Shown here: one piece after another, positions 52,599-60,541 of the stretch
Layout: each line of letters opens with the position of its first letter
Numbering within the stretch: position 1 is the first letter of the stretch
Source of the DNA: Bradyrhizobium sp. WSM3983
GTDB taxonomy: Bacteria > Pseudomonadota > Alphaproteobacteria > Rhizobiales > Xanthobacteraceae
Direction: 5' to 3'
Assembly (NCBI RefSeq): GCF_000473045.1
Contig: NZ_AXAY01000007.1
Coordinates: 273,439-337,438 of the forward strand
Length of the DNA: 64,000 nt
Position numbers and translations under genes: made by a program
The notes under the pieces: generated by a model
Databases searched by the model: none
What the model was told of the DNA's origin: nothing
The model's input: the letters and a program-made list of their open reading frames with translations, nothing else

Positions 52599-53032
52599 GG
52601 CGCTCTGACACCGGATCGGCGGGGTTCACGCTGATCGAAACGCTCGTGGTGCTCGTGATCATGGCGCTCGTCGTCGTATCGGTTCTGGCCGCCAAGCCGA
52701 GATCGGCGGCTGCGCGCACGAGTGCGGAAGCGCGCGCGATCGCGGCGACCCTGCAGCTTGCCAGAAGCCGGGCGCGGGCCCGCAATGCGGAAATTGTGGT
52801 CGACGTGGATACGCGGAACGGGCGCTTCGGTGCCGTCGATGCCATGCGCCAATTGCCCAGCGGGATGGAGATCGCTCTGACGGTTGCAGAAACCGAGCGG
52901 CGTGGCCGGGTCGGCGGGGTGCGGTTCTATCCGGATGGTCAGTCGAGCGGCGGCGAGATTCTGCTCAGCTACAAAGGGCAAAAGGAGCGGATCATCGTCA
53001 ACTGGTTCACTGGTGAGCCGAGGATTGAATGA
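52595..53032 (+). CDS. gspH: Type II secretion minor pseudopilin GspH
   Basis: A 145-residue prepilin with the canonical type IV N-terminus GSAGFTLIETLVVLVIMALV, in which the peptidase cleaves between Gly and Phe and Glu+5 is present. The globular part has LQLARSRARARNAEIVVDVD, common in GspH/FimT proteins, then VRFYPDGQSSGGEILL, the GspH C-terminal strand pair. It is coupled by 4-base overlaps to gspF and gspI. Confidence 0.9.
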   Translation: MRRSDTGSAGFTLIETLVVLVIMALVVVSVLAAKPRSAAARTSAEARAIAATLQLARSRARARNAEIVVDVDTRNGRFGAVDAMRQLPSGMEIALTVAETERRGRVGGVRFYPDGQSSGGEILLSYKGQKERIIVNWFTGEPRIE

Positions 53033-53478
53033 TGCCCGCTCGCCTCGGTCTGCGCCGACCGATGACCGGCAATGCCGGCCTGCTGCGTCAACGCGGTTTC
53101 ACGTTGATCGAAGTGATGGTGGCGTTCACTGTGCTCGCCATCGGTCTGGGAGCTTTGACCGCCGGCATTACGGCGGCGCTGCGCTCCGATGCCAAACTTC
53201 AGACCAAGCATATCCTCGATCGGATCGCCGAATCCAGGCTCGAAGCTGCAGGACGGGCGACTTCGCTGAAAAGCGGACGTCGTGAGGGACGCATCGGACG
53301 GTATCAGTGGCGGGAGATTGTCTCGGTCGTGGATATCGGAAACTCGCGCCAGCAAGGCGCTACACCGGGGCCGAAGTCTCAGATCGTGCCGATATGGGTC
53401 GAGATCGTCGTGCAGGCGGACGGCGGACTTGAGACGAGACTGGCGGCACTGAAATTCGCCCAGGGAGCCGCGCAGTGA
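53029..53478 (+). CDS. gspI: Type II secretion minor pseudopilin GspI
   Basis: A 149-residue prepilin with cleavage region LRQRGFTLIEVMVAFTVLAI, including Glu+5. The leader is longer than usual (22 residues). The C-terminal domain has IAESRLEAAG and YQWREIVSVVDIG, typical of GspI, which nucleates the tip complex with GspJ and GspK. A shorter start at M12 would give a more standard leader. Overlaps gspH and gspJ by 4 bases each. Confidence 0.88.
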   Translation: MMPARLGLRRPMTGNAGLLRQRGFTLIEVMVAFTVLAIGLGALTAGITAALRSDAKLQTKHILDRIAESRLEAAGRATSLKSGRREGRIGRYQWREIVSVVDIGNSRQQGATPGPKSQIVPIWVEIVVQADGGLETRLAALKFAQGAAQ

Positions 53479-54110
53479 AGGGGCGACGGCGTTGCCGGAC
53501 AATGCGCGCGCCGATCGGGCGCGAGAGCGAACGTGGGCTCACATTGATCGAGCTTGTGGTCTCGCTTGCACTTTTGACCGTCTTGACCGGCTTCATCGTT
53601 GGCGGATTGTCGACAGCCATCCGGGCGTTCGATGCGGATCGTCGCAATGGCGTGGAAATGGAAACAAACTCCGTGGTCGAAAGCTTGCGTGGCTTCATCG
53701 CCTCGGCAATGCCGACGGCGAATCCTTCCCAGCCCGGGGGCGTTCTGTTCGAGGGCGGGCGCGAGGGAATGCGTTTCATTGCGCTGAGTGAGGGACGCGC
53801 CTTGCCGGGAGGCTTGCAGGACATTCGCATTCGCCGCAGCGGCGACGAACTGATCCTCGATGTCTTCGGAGCGCCGAAGGACGGCGAGCGCAAGCCGCCG
53901 TTGGCTTCGACCGTCGTCTTGAAGGGTGTCCGCGGAGTCCACTTTCGCTATTTCGGCGTCTCGAGCTCGCAAGGTGACCCGGCATGGCGCAACGACTGGA
54001 TCAAGGCGGAGCGGCTGCCTTCGCTGGTCGAGGTTGGCTTCGAATTCGAGGACTCCGGGCGGAATGGGCCTGCGGCAATTGTCGCTCTCCGCAATCAGCC
54101 GGGATCCTGA
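53475..54110 (+). CDS. gspJ: Type II secretion minor pseudopilin GspJ
   Basis: A 211-residue prepilin starting at a GTG that overlaps the gspI stop. The cleavage region is SERGLTLIELVVSLALLTVL, with Leu instead of Phe at +1 and Glu+5 present. The globular domain reads DADRRNGVEMETNSVVESLR, GVLFEGGREGMRFIALS and LKGVRGVHFRYFG, matching GspJ layout. GspJ is part of the tip complex with GspI and GspK. Confidence 0.87.
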   Translation: MKGRRRCRTMRAPIGRESERGLTLIELVVSLALLTVLTGFIVGGLSTAIRAFDADRRNGVEMETNSVVESLRGFIASAMPTANPSQPGGVLFEGGREGMRFIALSEGRALPGGLQDIRIRRSGDELILDVFGAPKDGERKPPLASTVVLKGVRGVHFRYFGVSSSQGDPAWRNDWIKAERLPSLVEVGFEFEDSGRNGPAAIVALRNQPGS

Positions 54111-54202
54111 GCCTGCGGATCGTGGTCCGGCGTTACCTCCCGTAAAGATTTAGTAAATAGGATTGCCGAATCGAAAGCTTGGATTGGCGGGAAGGCAAGC
54201 CG

Positions 54203-55321
54203 ATGACCGACGTCACGGTGGCACGGTTCGAAGGGCTCGGCACGCTGACCACGGCGTGGCGACAGTTTTCGTGCTGGTGGCTGAACGAGCTGCGCGAATG
54301 CACCCCGAAAGCCTGGCGACATCTGCTGCAAGCGGAAACTGCTACTCGCCTGTTCATGTGGGACGAGCAGGGCGCTTTGATAGGTCGTCTGGTCGCTCCG
54401 TCGGGCGTGCACGAGAAGCGGTTCGCGGCTGGCAATTCTGGTCGTCCGCAGGTCGACGCCTGGCTTGCTGAAATTGGATGCGAGCGTGACGCGGTGCAGA
54501 TTGGCGTCGCACTGGAAGCCGATCGCTTCTTTCAGCGCCGGCTCAACGTGCCTCGATCGGAGCTCGATGTCCTGACGCGAGTCCTGGCGCAGGAGATCAT
54601 CCATCGCACGCCGTTCCAGCCTGCCGAAATCTGGCATGGCGCAACGCCGGCGGATGAAACGCCGCGCGCAGGTGTGGTGGAGTTTCGTCACTGGATCATT
54701 CCGAAGGATCGAGCGGAGTCCGAGATCGTCCGGCTTGGCTGGCGAAGTTCGGACATCGATTTCATCGCCGCGAAACAGCCGAGCGGCAAGCCGCTCAGCG
54801 TCGTCACCTTCAGCGCCGCGCAGGGCCAGGACCCGCCATGGGCGTTTCGCGCGATCCGCACGCTGGCGATCGCGCTGGTCGCAGTTTGCGCTCTTGCCCT
54901 GGCTTCTGTCGAAACGTGGCAATCGATCAGGGCGGGGCAACTTGAAGACGCGCTCTATGAGGCCAAACAGGGGGGCCAGGACGGATCGCAGGGCGCCGGC
55001 GTCCCGCTTCGCCTCATCGCGCTCAAGACGGAGCCGGGCAGTCTCGCGATCTGGGACGAACTCTCCCGCGTGATTCCGGACCACACCTTCCTCACCGAGC
55101 TCCGGATCACCGGGAGCGTGGTAAGCCTTGCGGGATTGTCGTCCAATGCGGCCCGGCTCGTGCGCGCTGTGGATGCCTCCCGTATTTTTGCCGGCGCGAC
55201 TCTGGCCGGTCCGATTACCCCGGACGCAACTGAGCGGAAGGACCGGTTCCGCATGACGCTGAAGGTACGAAAGATCGGCGCGGGCCGTCCCGTCAAGGCG
55301 GCGGAGAGGCCGGAGTCATGA
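54203..55321 (+). CDS. gspL: Type II secretion inner-membrane protein GspL-like
   Basis: A 372-residue protein beginning at an ATG with GGAAGG upstream (a TTG 8 codons earlier is possible). The N-terminal 210 residues are a divergent actin-like GspL cytoplasmic domain. One membrane helix lies near 218-238 (IRTLAIALVAVCALALASVE). The periplasmic part resembles PilN/GspL ferredoxin-like domains: IWDELSRVIPDHTFLTELRI, TGSVVSLAGLSSNAARLVRA. It links the GspE ATPase to GspM. The 90-base gap before it is the longest within the gspE-O run. Confidence 0.83.
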   Translation: MTDVTVARFEGLGTLTTAWRQFSCWWLNELRECTPKAWRHLLQAETATRLFMWDEQGALIGRLVAPSGVHEKRFAAGNSGRPQVDAWLAEIGCERDAVQIGVALEADRFFQRRLNVPRSELDVLTRVLAQEIIHRTPFQPAEIWHGATPADETPRAGVVEFRHWIIPKDRAESEIVRLGWRSSDIDFIAAKQPSGKPLSVVTFSAAQGQDPPWAFRAIRTLAIALVAVCALALASVETWQSIRAGQLEDALYEAKQGGQDGSQGAGVPLRLIALKTEPGSLAIWDELSRVIPDHTFLTELRITGSVVSLAGLSSNAARLVRAVDASRIFAGATLAGPITPDATERKDRFRMTLKVRKIGAGRPVKAAERPES

Positions 55322-55920
55322 ATGGCGACGGACTTCTCAAGCGGCGCCTCCTCTTCGCGGGATTGAATGGCGCAATCGTGCTGACCGTCGGTTTCCTGAT
55401 CCTGGGACCGCTCGTTGCGCATTTCGGCGAGCGCAACGACGACATCCTCGACAATGCGGCACAGCTCGCCCAGATCCAGCGGGTCACGGATGAGGCCGCA
55501 AGGCTCGCCAAAACGACCGCGCAGGACATTGATCCCTATTTGCCGGGTGCGGAAGAGCGGGTCGCCAGCGCCGATCTTCAGGCGAGCCTGCAGGCTCTGG
55601 CGAGCACCAGGGGCCTCGCGATCCAAACCATTCGCGGTCTGCCGGGCCGGCAGGCGGCACAATGGCGTGCAATCCCGGTACGGCTCGAGGTCGAAGGGGC
55701 GTCAGCCGCCGTGCGGGAGCTCATCTCCGCCATCGAGACACAGACCCCGTTTCTGTTCATTACGGATTTCTCGCTGCGTTCGCTTGGTGACGGCGATGAC
55801 AGCCGGATGCGGGTGAGCCTGACGATCGAGGGCGCCCTGCGCAACCCGGGAAGCCCGCCGCCTGGCCCGCTGCTGAGCGAGAACCGGCCCGGCGAAGCCG
55901 CTAGGGCGGCAAGCCGATGA
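55318..55920 (+). CDS. gspM: Type II secretion protein GspM-like
   Basis: A 200-residue bitopic protein in an ATGA overlap with gspL. A membrane helix (about 13-33, LFAGLNGAIVLTVGFLILGP) is followed by a coiled-coil and a ferredoxin-like periplasmic domain with ASADLQASLQALASTRGLAI, IPVRLEVEGASAAVRELISA and PFLFITDFSLRS. This is the T2SSM_b layout of alphaproteobacterial systems. It forms the assembly platform with GspL and GspF. Confidence 0.82.
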   Translation: MNGDGLLKRRLLFAGLNGAIVLTVGFLILGPLVAHFGERNDDILDNAAQLAQIQRVTDEAARLAKTTAQDIDPYLPGAEERVASADLQASLQALASTRGLAIQTIRGLPGRQAAQWRAIPVRLEVEGASAAVRELISAIETQTPFLFITDFSLRSLGDGDDSRMRVSLTIEGALRNPGSPPPGPLLSENRPGEAARAASR

Positions 55921-56534
55921 CGGAGGTGGTATCCCAGTCCGGCCACCGGCAGCTTTGGCGGGAGATCTCGGCGCCGCGCCAACTGGCCGCGTCGGTGGCT
56001 TCGCGCTTGTTCTTGCGCAATGATTTTCCGAGCCGTCGCGAGCTGATGGCGATCACCCCGCCAAGGCGTGGCCTGTTGATCGGGCTTGCCGTGTTGATCG
56101 GCCTTGCCGTCGTGACGCCGGTCGCAACCATCGTCGCACTGGAGGTTGCCGTCGCCAGCCAGTCAACGTGGGACGGCCGGGGGACACTGGTCGCAGCGCG
56201 TCAGGAAAGCCGGACCGGCGGCTATGAGAATATCCTGCAGCGGCCGCTGTTCTCCAGAAATCGTCAGGGCCTACTGACCACGCCGGCGCCGGCGGCCACC
56301 GAGGCGGCGGCGCCGATCCGGACCATGCTTGACCCCAGCGTCGCGCTCAGAGGCGTCTTCATGAATGGCGAGCGAGCCAAGGCGTTCCTGACCTCATCGG
56401 ACAACCCGGTGGGGATTTGGATCGCATTGAATGAGCAATGGTCGGGTTGGCGGCTCTCCGAGGTCAAGCCGAACGAGATTGTGCTCGAGGCCGACGGTGA
56501 ACGGCAGACTCTACCGCTGACCGTCCTGAAATGA
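55917..56534 (+). CDS. Type II secretion protein GspN/GspC-like
   Basis: A 205-residue bitopic protein overlapping gspM and gspO by 4 bases. After a 50-residue cytoplasmic tail a long hydrophobic segment (about 52-80) crosses the membrane. The periplasmic part contains ENILQRPLFSRNRQ and LRGVFMNGERAKAFL, a pattern like the homology region of GspC (I-x-x-RPLF ... L-x-G), which contacts the secretin N0 domain. No PDZ domain follows. It probably fills the GspC role in this short system; gspN is an equally used label in rhizobial annotations. Confidence 0.72.
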   Translation: MTEVVSQSGHRQLWREISAPRQLAASVASRLFLRNDFPSRRELMAITPPRRGLLIGLAVLIGLAVVTPVATIVALEVAVASQSTWDGRGTLVAARQESRTGGYENILQRPLFSRNRQGLLTTPAPAATEAAAPIRTMLDPSVALRGVFMNGERAKAFLTSSDNPVGIWIALNEQWSGWRLSEVKPNEIVLEADGERQTLPLTVLK

Positions 56535-57160
56535 TCACGGAGCTACGTAAAACGGCGAGGCGTACCGGCTACTACCTGACGCGCGCTCTGGTTTGTCGCG
56601 AGCCCTACCGAGACCAGGTGCTTGTCGTCTGGCTCCTGGTCTTCGGATTGTTCTGGATCCTCCTGAGCGGCCAAGTCGACCAGAAGTGGATCGCCTATTT
56701 CGTGCTGAGCGTTGCGCTCGCCACCCTCCTGGCCGCCATCTGCGCAATTGACGCCCGTTTTGGCATCATCCCGGACAAGCTTGTCGGCGCGATGGCTGCA
56801 AGCGGCTTGGCGGCGGTCTGGATTCTGGATCCGGACGAGGTCATGTACCGCCTCGCTGAGGTCGTCGTCGTGGCGATAGCGATTGCGGCTTTTCGTGCGA
56901 TTTATCGTTGGACTCGCGGCTATGACGGGCTTGGCTTTGGCGACGTGAAATTTCTCGCTGCCGCTACATTCTGGATCGGCTTTCGCTCGCTTCCAGCACT
57001 GCTTTTGATCGCAGTCGTCTCGGCGCTCGCCAGCGCCTTTCTGCTCAAGTCGGCGCGCTATGAGGTCGATGGCCGGCATGCCATTCCGTTCGGCCCTCAT
57101 CTCGCCGTCGGGCTTTGGTTGGCATGGGTGTTCGATCCGATGAGTTTCCTGTTGGGATAG
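56531..57160 (+). CDS. gspO: Prepilin peptidase (A24 family)
   Basis: A 209-residue polytopic membrane protease that cleaves and may methylate the pseudopilins. The two catalytic Asp motifs are AICAIDARFGIIPD (about 70-83) and GLGFGDVKFLAA (about 136-147, GxGD type). It lacks the N-terminal zinc-binding cytoplasmic domain of full-length PilD, as in other short A24 enzymes, so methylation is unlikely. It is the last gene of the contiguous operon; the IS1-type element begins 13 bases after its stop, so any former downstream genes (for example gspG) are separated. Confidence 0.9.
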   Translation: MITELRKTARRTGYYLTRALVCREPYRDQVLVVWLLVFGLFWILLSGQVDQKWIAYFVLSVALATLLAAICAIDARFGIIPDKLVGAMAASGLAAVWILDPDEVMYRLAEVVVVAIAIAAFRAIYRWTRGYDGLGFGDVKFLAAATFWIGFRSLPALLLIAVVSALASAFLLKSARYEVDGRHAIPFGPHLAVGLWLAWVFDPMSFLLG

Positions 57161-57173
57161 GCACGCAATCGTT

Positions 57174-57192
57174 GGTAGTGTCTCAGTTTGAA
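57174..57192. repeat. Left terminal inverted repeat
   Basis: GGTAGTGTCTCAGTTTGAA, identical to the complement of 60532-60550. It contains the stop codon of the passenger gene at 57183-57458. Confidence 0.88.
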
Positions 57193-57458
57193 TTTTCGGC
57201 CTTTGGAATCCAGCCAGCTCGCCGCGCCGCAACGCCTAGCGACTTCGCTTGATCGAGCAAGACGGCTTTTGGTTCTTTCATCGTCACAAATTCAACGATG
57301 AGCTTTTCAACGTCGTCCCAAGTCAGGTCCAGCCGAAAATCGCTGGTGTTCTCCGGTCCGAGGAAACGGACCTCTACGACATTCGCGCTTTCCATATTTT
57401 GGTGGACGCTGTTTTCAGTGCGATTGAACGGCGATTTGCCCAACCTATTCAATTCCAT
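57183..57458 (-). CDS. Passenger protein of the IS element, unknown function
   Basis: A 91-residue protein with a very good ribosome-binding site (GGGAGAGG before the ATG at 57458). It reads MELNRLGKSPFNRTENSVHQ, then VVEVRFLGPENTSDFRLDLT and VEKLIVEFVTMKEPKAVLLD. Mixed alpha/beta composition, no membrane segment, no recognised family. Its last residues (SN and the stop) are encoded by the left terminal inverted repeat, so the gene is an integral part of the element. Confidence 0.65.
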   Translation of the reverse strand: MELNRLGKSPFNRTENSVHQNMESANVVEVRFLGPENTSDFRLDLTWDDVEKLIVEFVTMKEPKAVLLDQAKSLGVAARRAGWIPKAENSN

Positions 57459-57533
57459 TTTGCCTCTCCCTTGCGAAGCTTACCGCTAAGCATTAGCCTA
57501 TCGTCTGATTATTTGGAAGCAGAACGGGAAATT

Positions 57534-57701
57534 ATGAGCGATAGAAGCGACGCGGCGCATCAAAAGGCTTTCCAGCATGGGCAAGACGCTTGGCGTGACA
57601 ACAAGGATTTGGAGCGCGACAATCCTTATCCGCCTGTCTCGCCTGACCACGACTTCTGGCGTCAGGGTTGGGAAACCGAAAACGAGATTCACCACAAATA
57701 G
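57534..57701 (+). CDS. Small passenger protein (55 residues)
   Basis: Reads MSDRSDAAHQKAFQHGQDAW and ends PDHDFWRQGWETENEIHHK. The acidic, Trp-containing F-x-x-G-x-x-A-W pattern occurs in small rhizobial hypothetical proteins. It starts 75 bases from the divergent 91-residue gene and 8 bases before the next small gene, so the two small genes are probably co-transcribed. Confidence 0.55.
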   Translation: MSDRSDAAHQKAFQHGQDAWRDNKDLERDNPYPPVSPDHDFWRQGWETENEIHHK

Positions 57702-57709
57702 GAACGCTG

Positions 57710-57940
57710 ATGCCAAGAGGCCCTAAGGGCGAGAGGCGACCCGCCGACGCTATCGGCAACGCCATCATGATCGCCAAGATCGCGACCGGCGAGATTGAGG
57801 ACGGAGAGCCGGAAACTAAAGCGGCAGCCGCCCTCGGCAAGCGTGGCGGAAAAGCCAGAGCGGCCAGCCTGACGCCGCAGCAGCGATCAGAAATAGCGCG
57901 CTTGGCCGCTGAGGCCCGCTGGAAGAAGGGCGACCGTTAG
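57710..57940 (+). CDS. Small basic passenger protein (KGGKARA type)
   Basis: A 76-residue protein, MPRGPKGERRPADAIGNAIM, then AAAALGKRGGKARAASLTPQ and QRSEIARLAAEARWKKGDR. This matches a family of short Lys/Arg-rich proteins common in rhizobial accessory DNA (MPRGPKGE-K/RRPADxIG ... GKxGGKARAxxMTPxxRxEIAR). They are usually unannotated; a nucleic-acid-binding role is plausible from charge. AGGA precedes the ATG. Its stop overlaps the end of the convergent frameshifted gene by 3 bases. Confidence 0.65.
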   Translation: MPRGPKGERRPADAIGNAIMIAKIATGEIEDGEPETKAAAALGKRGGKARAASLTPQQRSEIARLAAEARWKKGDR

Positions 57941-58415
57941 GCCGCCCCCTCATCTTCATCAGGCACATTCTTGCGCAATTCGATATCGAAAGTCAGGTCC
58001 ATCGGGAGTTGGATTGGCTCTTCGCTTGCGTGGGCGTCGTTCCAGTGGTCCTGATCGTAGCTGAGCATAAGGCCGTCGCTGACCATTTGCTCCCGGCGGT
58101 TCACCAGAGAGACCAACATCTGGCTGCGGGTTGCCTCTTCGATATCAACGAAGAAGTGAAGTTGGGTGCCGCCCTGCGAAGCCTTGAGGGCGTGATAGAT
58201 GCGGAACGGTTTCCCTGTCTTTTTATCGTAGTCGATGACTTCTCGCGCCGCCGTTGAAAATCGCGGGCGAGCACTTCCATCGGGTCTGCTGGCTTCGGGA
58301 GCGACCAACCTTTGCTGACAGCCCAACGCGCAACCTTGCGCATATCGAGTTCACGATCACCCGTCTCGTCTTTGTACGCTCTAATCAAACGCTGCATTTC
58401 TCGCTTCTTGGACAC
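57937..58415 (-). pseudogene. Frameshifted passenger gene downstream of the XRE-ImmA/IrrE gene
   Basis: A GTG at 58415 with GGAGA upstream opens MSKKREMQRLIRAYKDETGD, continuing to PADPMEVLARDF. The matching C-terminal half, STAAREVIDYDKKTGKPFRI to FDIELRKNVPDEDEGAA, is in another frame ending at 57937. Adding one T to the minus-strand T4 run (plus-strand A at 58257-58260) joins them as ARDFSTAAREVIDY, restoring a protein of about 159 residues. It is 12 bases downstream of the XRE-ImmA/IrrE gene, so the two form an operon. The full-length family recurs next to ImmA/IrrE genes in rhizobia (from memory). Whether this is a mutation, a sequencing error or slippage is open. Confidence 0.7.
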
Positions 58416-58427
58416 TTTCTGTCTCCG

Positions 58428-59570
58428 TTAGTTGCCGAGGGGAGCAACATCCCCCCATCCATCTGTGATCGCATTCGGCGTCACGATGGATCTGATCTTG
58501 GAAAGGTAACTTACGAACCGATCATAACGGCCCGTTCGGTGCCGCAATTGACCGGCAATCAATCCAGGATGAACATTCATCATCTTGGAGAACGCGAGAA
58601 TATCCCTCTCGCTGAAGATGGGCGCCTTACGAGCTATGAAGGCGTCCATCATCTTCTTCGGTACACAGAACTCAGCCGCAGCAGCGTTTGCTATCCGCTC
58701 TTCTTCGTTGATCTGCGCCCCTGTCCCCGCGTTTTCCCCCTCAAGCTCCGCGTCGAGCATCATTTTTGAACGGCCGTGCTCGCGGGCAACGTGCTCCAGC
58801 TCATGCCGCAGCACGAACCAAAAGTTGTCGATCCGATCAAACCTCATCGATAGCGCAATGACGGGTGACGTCTCGTTGAGCCAAAAACACACGCCGTCGA
58901 TCTTGGCTGATGGGAGCGATTCAACGATGAGAAACCGAATGCCGTGCTCCGCCAAGACCTTCGGCACCTTGCGAGCTTCTTCTGGAGCAACCAGAAGCGG
59001 CTTCAATTTTGATGCAGCCTGCGTCGCTCCAAAAGTAGCGTACCGAGGAACGAGCATTTCGCTCGCTATCTTTCTTACCCTGTAAAGCCAAGCGAGCTGG
59101 ACAGGAGTCGCCTCAGTATTAACCTCAGTCTTTTTCGCGGCGTGAGGAAGGATTTCAATGTCCTCAATTCGATCGACGCCAAAGAAACGCACCAGCTCGG
59201 GCTGGACCATCGGGTCTTTCACGTCCTTGGCATTGATCCAGCCCCGCTTGATCATCTCAGCCACGGGCAGCTTGCCGAATAGGTGAGCGCGGGTTTCGCG
59301 GACGGGATCATGCCGGGCAGAAAGCCGGGCTTGGGCCAAGTCGTAACTCTGCTGAAGTTCGAGAAAATCCTCTGCGGGGACGGCGAACGCTTCTTCGAGC
59401 GTCACAGCCAATTCTGCGTCGACCGGACGCTTCCCATTGACGATTCGCGAGACAGCGGTCTCGTCCATCCCGAGCACGATTGCCAACACTCTGTTAGTCC
59501 ATCCCTTTTCCTTCAAAAGGGCGTCTATCAACTGGCTTGGCGCGCGGAATTGATCCAAATTTCGATGCAT
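58428..59570 (-). CDS. XRE-type HTH / ImmA-IrrE metallopeptidase fusion
   Basis: A 380-residue protein. Residues 10-65 are an XRE/HigA-like helix-turn-helix (VLAIVLGMDETAVSRIVNGK). Residues 200-310 form an ImmA/IrrE domain with the zinc motif RHELEHVAREH (HExxH, His256-His260) and a downstream E-rich helix, EEERIANAAAAEF. Such fusions act as self-regulating antirepressors on mobile elements (ImmA cleaves an ICE repressor) or as antitoxin-like regulators. It is divergent from the transposase; the 74-base gap holds palindromes that could be its operator. Regulation of transposition or of the downstream frameshifted gene is inferred. All zinc-site residues visible here appear intact. Confidence 0.85.
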   Translation of the reverse strand: MHRNLDQFRAPSQLIDALLKEKGWTNRVLAIVLGMDETAVSRIVNGKRPVDAELAVTLEEAFAVPAEDFLELQQSYDLAQARLSARHDPVRETRAHLFGKLPVAEMIKRGWINAKDVKDPMVQPELVRFFGVDRIEDIEILPHAAKKTEVNTEATPVQLAWLYRVRKIASEMLVPRYATFGATQAASKLKPLLVAPEEARKVPKVLAEHGIRFLIVESLPSAKIDGVCFWLNETSPVIALSMRFDRIDNFWFVLRHELEHVAREHGRSKMMLDAELEGENAGTGAQINEEERIANAAAAEFCVPKKMMDAFIARKAPIFSERDILAFSKMMNVHPGLIAGQLRHRTGRYDRFVSYLSKIRSIVTPNAITDGWGDVAPLGN

Positions 59571-59644
59571 AGCAGCAGCTTAGCAAGTTTGCGCAAATCT
59601 GCAAACTGAAATATTTGCTTGACTGTAAGCACAAAAAGTTCATT
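59571..59644. promoter_or_regulatory. Divergent promoter/operator between XRE-ImmA gene and transposase
   Basis: Contains a perfect 10-bp palindrome TTTGCGCAAA (59588-59597) nested in a larger inverted repeat AGTTTGC (59586-59592) and GCAAACT (59601-59607). This is a likely binding site for the XRE protein, covering start regions of both divergent genes. Inference from symmetry and position. Confidence 0.5.
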
Positions 59645-60541
59645 ATGAAATGTGTGAACAAGCTGCCGCTCCAGACCCGCGTCCAAATCCTTCTGATGCT
59701 CTGCGAGGGATCGTCCATGCGTTCGGTCTCGCGGGTAACTGGCGTGTCGATCAACACGGTTTCCAAGCTTCTGATCGACGCTGGACTGGCTTGTGCGGCC
59801 CTCCACGACAAGACCGTGCGCGGCGTAGTCGCCAAGGCCGTCCAGTGCGATGAGATTTGGTCGTTTAGCTACGCTAAGCAGAGGGACGTCAAGTTCGCTA
59901 AGGCCGCCCCTGAGGCTGCTGGTGACGTCTGGACGTGGACGGCGCTGGATACCGATTCCAAGCTGATCGTGTCGTGGCACGTTGGCGACCGCAGTCAGCA
60001 CACCGGCATTGCATTCATGGGCGACTTGAAGGCCCGGCTTGCCAATAAGGTCCAGCTCACCACGGGCGGTCACAAGGCCTACTTGAAGGCCGTGGCAGCG
60101 GTCGATTTTGACGCCGATTATGCGATGCTGAACAAGATTTTCGCGGCGGACTACGCTGGCGCTGGCCGCTACAGCCCGCCCAAGTGTATTGGCGCGATCA
60201 AGACCCCGATCATGGGCAACCCCGACCCGGACCTTATCAACACGTCCTTTGTGGAGCGGCAGAACTTGACCATGCGCATGTCAATGCGCCGGTTCACCCG
60301 CCTCACTAATGCGTTCAGCAAGAAGTTTGAGAATCACTGCCACGCGCTGGCGCTCTACTTCGTGTTCTGCAACTTCTGCCGCGTCCACAAGACGTTGGGC
60401 GCGACGCCGGCAATGGCGTCGGGCCTGATCGACCGGGTTATGAAGATGACGGACGTGGTTGCGCTGATCGACGCCGCCAACCCGGGCCCCGCCATTCGCG
60501 GTCCCTACAAGAAGCGCGAAGCCGACGAGATTTCAAACTGA
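59645..60541 (+). CDS. IS1-type DDE transposase (second catalytic Asp replaced)
   Basis: A 298-residue transposase. The N-terminal HTH reads RVQILLMLCEGSSMRSVSRV and TGVSINTVSKLLIDAGLA. The catalytic core has QCDEIW (Asp69), then QLTTGGHKAYL where the family has TTDG-H (position 141 is Gly instead of Asp), then SFVERQNLTMRMSMRRFTRL (Glu204). The C-terminus HCHALALYFVFCNFCRVHKT is typical of the group. The ATG at 59645 is used; a TTG ten codons upstream is unlikely. The stop lies within the right inverted repeat. Loss of the second acidic residue predicts an inactive enzyme, so the element may now be immobile or mobilised in trans. Confidence 0.88.
   Translation: MKCVNKLPLQTRVQILLMLCEGSSMRSVSRVTGVSINTVSKLLIDAGLACAALHDKTVRGVVAKAVQCDEIWSFSYAKQRDVKFAKAAPEAAGDVWTWTALDTDSKLIVSWHVGDRSQHTGIAFMGDLKARLANKVQLTTGGHKAYLKAVAAVDFDADYAMLNKIFAADYAGAGRYSPPKCIGAIKTPIMGNPDPDLINTSFVERQNLTMRMSMRRFTRLTNAFSKKFENHCHALALYFVFCNFCRVHKTLGATPAMASGLIDRVMKMTDVVALIDAANPGPAIRGPYKKREADEISN

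Noticed and set aside
58101..58326. Two overlapping separate genes at 57937-58326 and 58101-58415
   Set aside because: The N-terminal part of the first frame is not protein-like, and one extra base joins the good halves into a continuous product, so a single frameshifted gene is the better explanation.
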